DNA of 64,000 nucleotides from positions 7,228 to 71,227 of the forward strand of contig JBLIEQ010000021.1 of assembly GCA_047633175.1 (NCBI GenBank), given 5' to 3'. The position numbers and the translations under genes are program-made. A model generated the notes under the pieces. It was given only the letters and a program-made list of their open reading frames with translations, searched no databases and was not told where the DNA came from. Shown piece by piece: positions 61,568 to 64,000 of this stretch (its first letter is position 1; each line of letters opens with the position of its first letter). Source of the stretch: Motiliproteus sp047633175 (GTDB taxonomy: Bacteria; Pseudomonadota; Gammaproteobacteria; Pseudomonadales; Balneatricaceae).

Positions 61568-61840
61568 ATGCAGCGCTTAAAAGCATTTTTACTGCGCCAG
61601 ACCGACAACCCTCGTCGCAGCCTTAACTGGGTATTGACCGGTGCTCTACTGTTTTTTATCGGCCTCGGACTGATCTTCTACGCAGAGAAACAACTCTCAA
61701 GCTCCCTGCACCAGGAACTGACTGCGGTCCTGGGGCTGGTGTGCATGAGCTTCGGCGGTATACTGGCAGCCAGTGGCTATATCAGCCTCAGTATTTTACG
61801 AATTTTCAGGTTTATTAACGATGAGTCAAACCCAAAATGA
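61568..61840 (+). CDS. Small two-helix membrane protein (90 aa)
   Basis: Not recognised. Two hydrophobic helices (about residues 20-38 and 52-72) with short basic ends suggest an inner-membrane hairpin. It follows rlmA by 17 bases and overlaps the next gene by 20 bases, so the three are probably transcribed together. Confidence 0.65.
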   Translation: MQRLKAFLLRQTDNPRRSLNWVLTGALLFFIGLGLIFYAEKQLSSSLHQELTAVLGLVCMSFGGILAASGYISLSILRIFRFINDESNPK

Positions 61841-62210
61841 TCGCCACCCTGATATTGAAATCTACGCTAAGCAGTGCTCAATAGAAAAAATCACTCTCTG
61901 GCTGGAATCTGTCTTCGAGCGGCTCGATGCCAAGGGCAAGCAAGGTCAAAGTTACCGCTTTATTGCGACCCATCAAAACTGCAGCATTCCCATTACGGTG
62001 ATAGACCGTGCCATCAAAGATTACTGCAGTATCTGGTTCGATTCGCCACAAACGCCCTGGATTCGCGATCTCGATTGCGCACTTCAGGCGCAACAACAGC
62101 TCGATACCGAGATCCGCTGTATCGTTTCGGGATGGGCAGAGGGTGATGAGCCCGATGAGTGGTGGTCCGTCACCGAGCTAGGGGAAAGCAAGATTCAATG
62201 GCAGGGCTGA
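61821..62210 (+). CDS. Hypothetical protein (129 aa)
   Basis: Not recognised. A soluble acidic protein rich in Trp (several W residues in WLES, IWFDSP, PWIRD, WAEGDEPDEWW). The start at 61821 overlaps the membrane-protein gene, with an AGG about ten bases upstream. A longer frame from 61773 lies within the upstream gene and is unlikely. Confidence 0.65.
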   Translation: MSQTQNDRHPDIEIYAKQCSIEKITLWLESVFERLDAKGKQGQSYRFIATHQNCSIPITVIDRAIKDYCSIWFDSPQTPWIRDLDCALQAQQQLDTEIRCIVSGWAEGDEPDEWWSVTELGESKIQWQG

Positions 62211-62234
62211 AAACTCTCGTTCAATAAAGGCAGA

Positions 62235-62663
62235 TCAAGCGGCCAGCAGGACCCGTGACTGACGCACTTCACCGACCATGTCATAGCGCTTAGCAAGGAC
62301 CGCCGCCTGACTCAGGGGGACTGTATCGGCAGCAGCAATCGATTCTAATGCGGGACTGGCCACTCGGCTCATCGGCTTGGTTTCAAGCCAGCTGAGCCAC
62401 ATATGCAGATCACCGGGACGTCCCTCGAGTAATGAGCGCGCCATATCGCCAGCCATCTCAGGGGTATAGAGTTGATTGCGATCAACCTGCTGCGCCCCCT
62501 CTGCACTCCGGTCCTGAAGAGACAGTTGCTGTGCCCACTCCTGCGATGCTGAGATCATGCTCAGCATCAACGCAAACTGCGCCCCGTCCGTACGCCGAAC
62601 AGCAGGATTTACACCCGCCTGGAGCGCATCTATCCGGGCATTGATGATATCGAAAGGTCTCAT
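62235..62663 (-). CDS. Hypothetical protein, possibly VC2046/SO_2500-like (142 aa)
   Basis: A helical, soluble protein. The segment with RRTDGAQFALMLSMIS followed by an amphipathic stretch recalls the VC2046/SO_2500 group of unknown function; I hold this loosely. It is convergent with the preceding gene and 95 bases downstream of greB on the same strand. Confidence 0.6.
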   Translation of the reverse strand: MRPFDIINARIDALQAGVNPAVRRTDGAQFALMLSMISASQEWAQQLSLQDRSAEGAQQVDRNQLYTPEMAGDMARSLLEGRPGDLHMWLSWLETKPMSRVASPALESIAAADTVPLSQAAVLAKRYDMVGEVRQSRVLLAA

Positions 62664-62758
62664 CGCAGTTCCAATAATGAAATAAACAGCTGAACCTTAT
62701 ATAGCGGCAGATTGTGGGGCTTCTTTAAGCCAATATGTTCTTAGAACAACCTTTCTAC

Positions 62759-63262
62759 TTATTGTCGTTTGTAGTGGTCAAGTAAATCGGGACTCTCGTA
62801 ACCAATAGAGACTACCAACCACTCGGCATCCCCTCCGGGGGTGCTCACCACAACGGCATCTCCTACCGCTTTCTTTAAGAGTGCGCGTGCCATAGGGGAG
62901 TCGATAGAGATGTAATCGTTTCTGAGAGCGATCTCATCAACACCCACAATGCGAAAGCGCTTGCGCTTCTCACTCTCATTCTGTATTTCGACCCAGGCAC
63001 CGAAAAATGCTCGGCCCTCTTGTTGCGGCGAGTAATCGACTACTTTAACAACCTCGAGACGCTTGCCGATATAACGGACCCGGCGATCGATCTCACGCAA
63101 AATCTTCTTGTTATATTGGTAATCAGCATTCTCACTACGATCACCCAGAGATGCAGCCCAGGTCACCTTAACTGTTATCTCTGGGCGATACTCATGCCAC
63201 AAATAGTTAAGCTCTTTTTTTAGAGTAAGATGCCCTTCTCTGGTAATCAGATTAGTTTTCAA
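62759..63262 (-). CDS. greB: Transcription elongation factor GreB
   Basis: 167-aa cleavage factor that rescues backtracked RNA polymerase. The coiled coil carries the acidic tip (ASLGDRSENADYQYNKKILREIDRR), and GreB-specific features (PQQEGRAFFGAWVEI, SIDSPMARALLKK) separate it from GreA. Normal length and start. Confidence 0.95.
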   Translation of the reverse strand: MKTNLITREGHLTLKKELNYLWHEYRPEITVKVTWAASLGDRSENADYQYNKKILREIDRRVRYIGKRLEVVKVVDYSPQQEGRAFFGAWVEIQNESEKRKRFRIVGVDEIALRNDYISIDSPMARALLKKAVGDAVVVSTPGGDAEWLVVSIGYESPDLLDHYKRQ

Positions 63263-63286
63263 TCAAACCTCCGGTATTGATCGGTT

Positions 63287-63340
63287 TGTAGGTCGGCGTT
63301 TTGTGAATAGAAAGTAGCCCGACGATGGACGCTCCCTGAC
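63287..63340 (+). repeat. REP variant upstream of greB
   Basis: GTAGGTCGGCGTTTTGTGAA and AGTAGCCCGACGATGG form the variant pair also seen reversed at 26998-27037. Confidence 0.7.
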
Positions 63341-63478
63341 AGCAAAAAGCTCTGGCTGTTGCCAGTGTGGAATTCTCTCATCTCAAGACCTCTTTAGCTC
63401 ATGTTCAGGTCAAAAAATAGCAGAGGGTCGGTGCGATCACAGAGTTCAACGTACAAAGCCCGGGCATAAATACTGCGA

Positions 63479-63542
63479 GAGCCTGCCTGCAGGCGAGGGT
63501 TTGGATGTGACTCAGGTCAAAATATCGCCTGCAGGCAGGCTC
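63479..63542 (+). repeat. Perfect 18-bp inverted repeat (second REP family)
   Basis: GAGCCTGCCTGCAGGCGA and TCGCCTGCAGGCAGGCTC are perfect arms around 28 bases. Followed by CCCACAA, as in Pseudomonas-type REPs and in the single arm at 20470. Confidence 0.75.
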
Positions 63543-63564
63543 CCACAAATTCATAGGGTCTTTT

Positions 63565-63636
63565 GTGGGTTAGGCTTTAGCCGAGTCTGACGATGGGCGC
63601 TCCCTGCTAGCCTTGTCGGACTAAAGTCCGACCTAC
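63565..63636 (+). repeat. REP/BIME unit
   Basis: GTGGGTTAGGCTTTAGCC and GTCGGACTAAAGTCCGAC, nearly the same arrangement as 41984-42050. Confidence 0.82.
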
Positions 63637-63681
63637 AGGGTGAATTCTGAGAGCGGGGCATAAAGCCAAAAACCTAACATG

Positions 63682-63713
63682 AAAAAACCCCCAGCACGAA
63701 GTGCTGGGGGTTT
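63682..63713 (-). terminator. Distal rRNA terminator
   Basis: AAACCCCCAGCAC and GTGCTGGGGGTTT arms with a three-base loop, and a further T-run on the minus strand. The 180 bases between this and the proximal terminator hold no gene but contain pieces of 5S-like sequence. Confidence 0.8.
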
Positions 63714-63738
63714 CTCGGCATGGTTTTGGTAATAAGCT

Positions 63739-63891
63739 GCGCTTGGCGATGGACGTCCTGCGGGCGAATACGCCGCAGTCGCCCCGTCGGGGCAAAGCGG
63801 TGCTTTGCCAATTCCCCGACGTGGCCCTACTTCACATGGTTTTGCCGCCGCAAGCGGCTGCTTTTTATTTCTCCCCATGTGAGAGTGGTCA
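63739..63891. other. Decayed 5S-like pieces between two rRNA terminators
   Basis: GCGCTTGGCGATG (63739-63751) repeats the 5S 3' end at 63946-63958 in the same orientation. CTCCCCATGTGAGAGT (63871-63886) is an inverted copy of 63963-63978. The segment may be a ruined second 5S gene or a rearranged tail. Confidence 0.45.
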
Positions 63892-63907
63892 AAGGCCAAA
63901 CATAAAA

Positions 63908-63933
63908 AAGGGCTACCCTTACGGGTAGCCCTT
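63908..63933 (-). terminator. Proximal rRNA operon terminator
   Basis: AAGGGCTACCC and GGGTAGCCCTT form an 11-bp stem with a four-base loop and a T-run on the minus strand, just downstream of the 5S 3' end. Confidence 0.88.
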
Positions 63934-63947
63934 TCTTAATGTTAGGC

Positions 63948-64000
63948 GCTTGGCGATGACCTACTCTCACATGGGGAGACCCCACACTACCATCGGCGCT
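63948..64000 (-). rRNA. rrf: 5S ribosomal RNA, 3' part (continues beyond window)
   Basis: On the minus strand the sequence reads AGCGCCGATGGTAGTGTGGG, then TCTCCCCATGTGAGAGTAGG and TCATCGCCAAGC, the typical 3' half of gammaproteobacterial 5S rRNA. The 5' part and the rest of the rRNA operon lie to the right of the window. Confidence 0.93.

Noticed and set aside
63633..63928. Overlapping ORFs between the rRNA terminators
   Set aside because: They run through terminator hairpins and 5S-like fragments.

Overview
The window looks like the chromosome of a marine-type gammaproteobacterium, probably Oceanospirillales/Marinobacterium/Amphritea-like. This is inferred from gene order and protein character and not confirmed by any search. 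The core blocks are classic: bamE / rnfH-ratA / smpB-ssrA at the left; and rlmE-ftsH, folP-glmM-tpiA-secG-tRNA(Leu)-rimP-nusA-infB-rbfA-truB-rpsO-pnp on the minus strand at 43-59 kb, followed by yhbY, dapE, rlmA, greB and the 3' end of a 5S rRNA gene at the right edge.

1-4.1 kb: outer-membrane and tmRNA block. 4.1-11.5 kb: a small integrated mobile island in the 3' end of ssrA, with 27-bp identical att cores at 4112-4138 and 11443-11469. It carries a P2 GpA-like HUH replication endonuclease, two small unknown genes, an operator-controlled promoter driving orf123-xis-int, and one AT-rich cargo gene on the opposite strand. The cargo gene is an 817-aa protein joining a PD-(D/E)xK nuclease-like domain to a P-loop NTPase and is a candidate anti-phage protein. 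No capsid genes are present, so the element resembles a phage satellite or minimal replicative island. A second, decayed copy of the ssrA downstream sequence at 13.9 kb suggests that the nudL/LLM-oxidoreductase segment (11.5-13.9 kb) is bounded by an older integration scar.

14-21 kb: accessory mix of a homocysteine S-methyltransferase-like gene, a McrA-like HNH endonuclease, an IS3 transposase remnant, a 50-aa small protein, an HTH protein, a persulfide-dioxygenase-like hydrolase with a DUF442 sulfurtransferase/phosphatase partner, a DMT exporter and a phasin with a PhaR-like palindrome. 21.4-27 kb: DUF2760 plus two divergent Hsp70 paralogues. 27-29 kb: rmuC and a small unknown gene.

29.6-42 kb: a coherent catabolic locus. 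It has a sensor kinase, a sigma54-dependent regulator and a periplasmic binding protein in one operon, then a near-consensus -24/-12 promoter with an upstream inverted repeat. That promoter precedes a binding protein, two permeases, two ATPases, an iron-type alcohol dehydrogenase and a succinate-semialdehyde-type dehydrogenase. The enzyme pair suggests uptake and oxidation of 4-hydroxybutyrate or a related omega-hydroxy acid or diol (inference).

Two families of REP-like palindromes are scattered in the gaps. One family abuts or supplies the stop codons of at least four genes. The rpsO-pnp gap contains a leader stem-loop of the kind used for PNPase autoregulation plus a separate ~165-bp near-palindrome.
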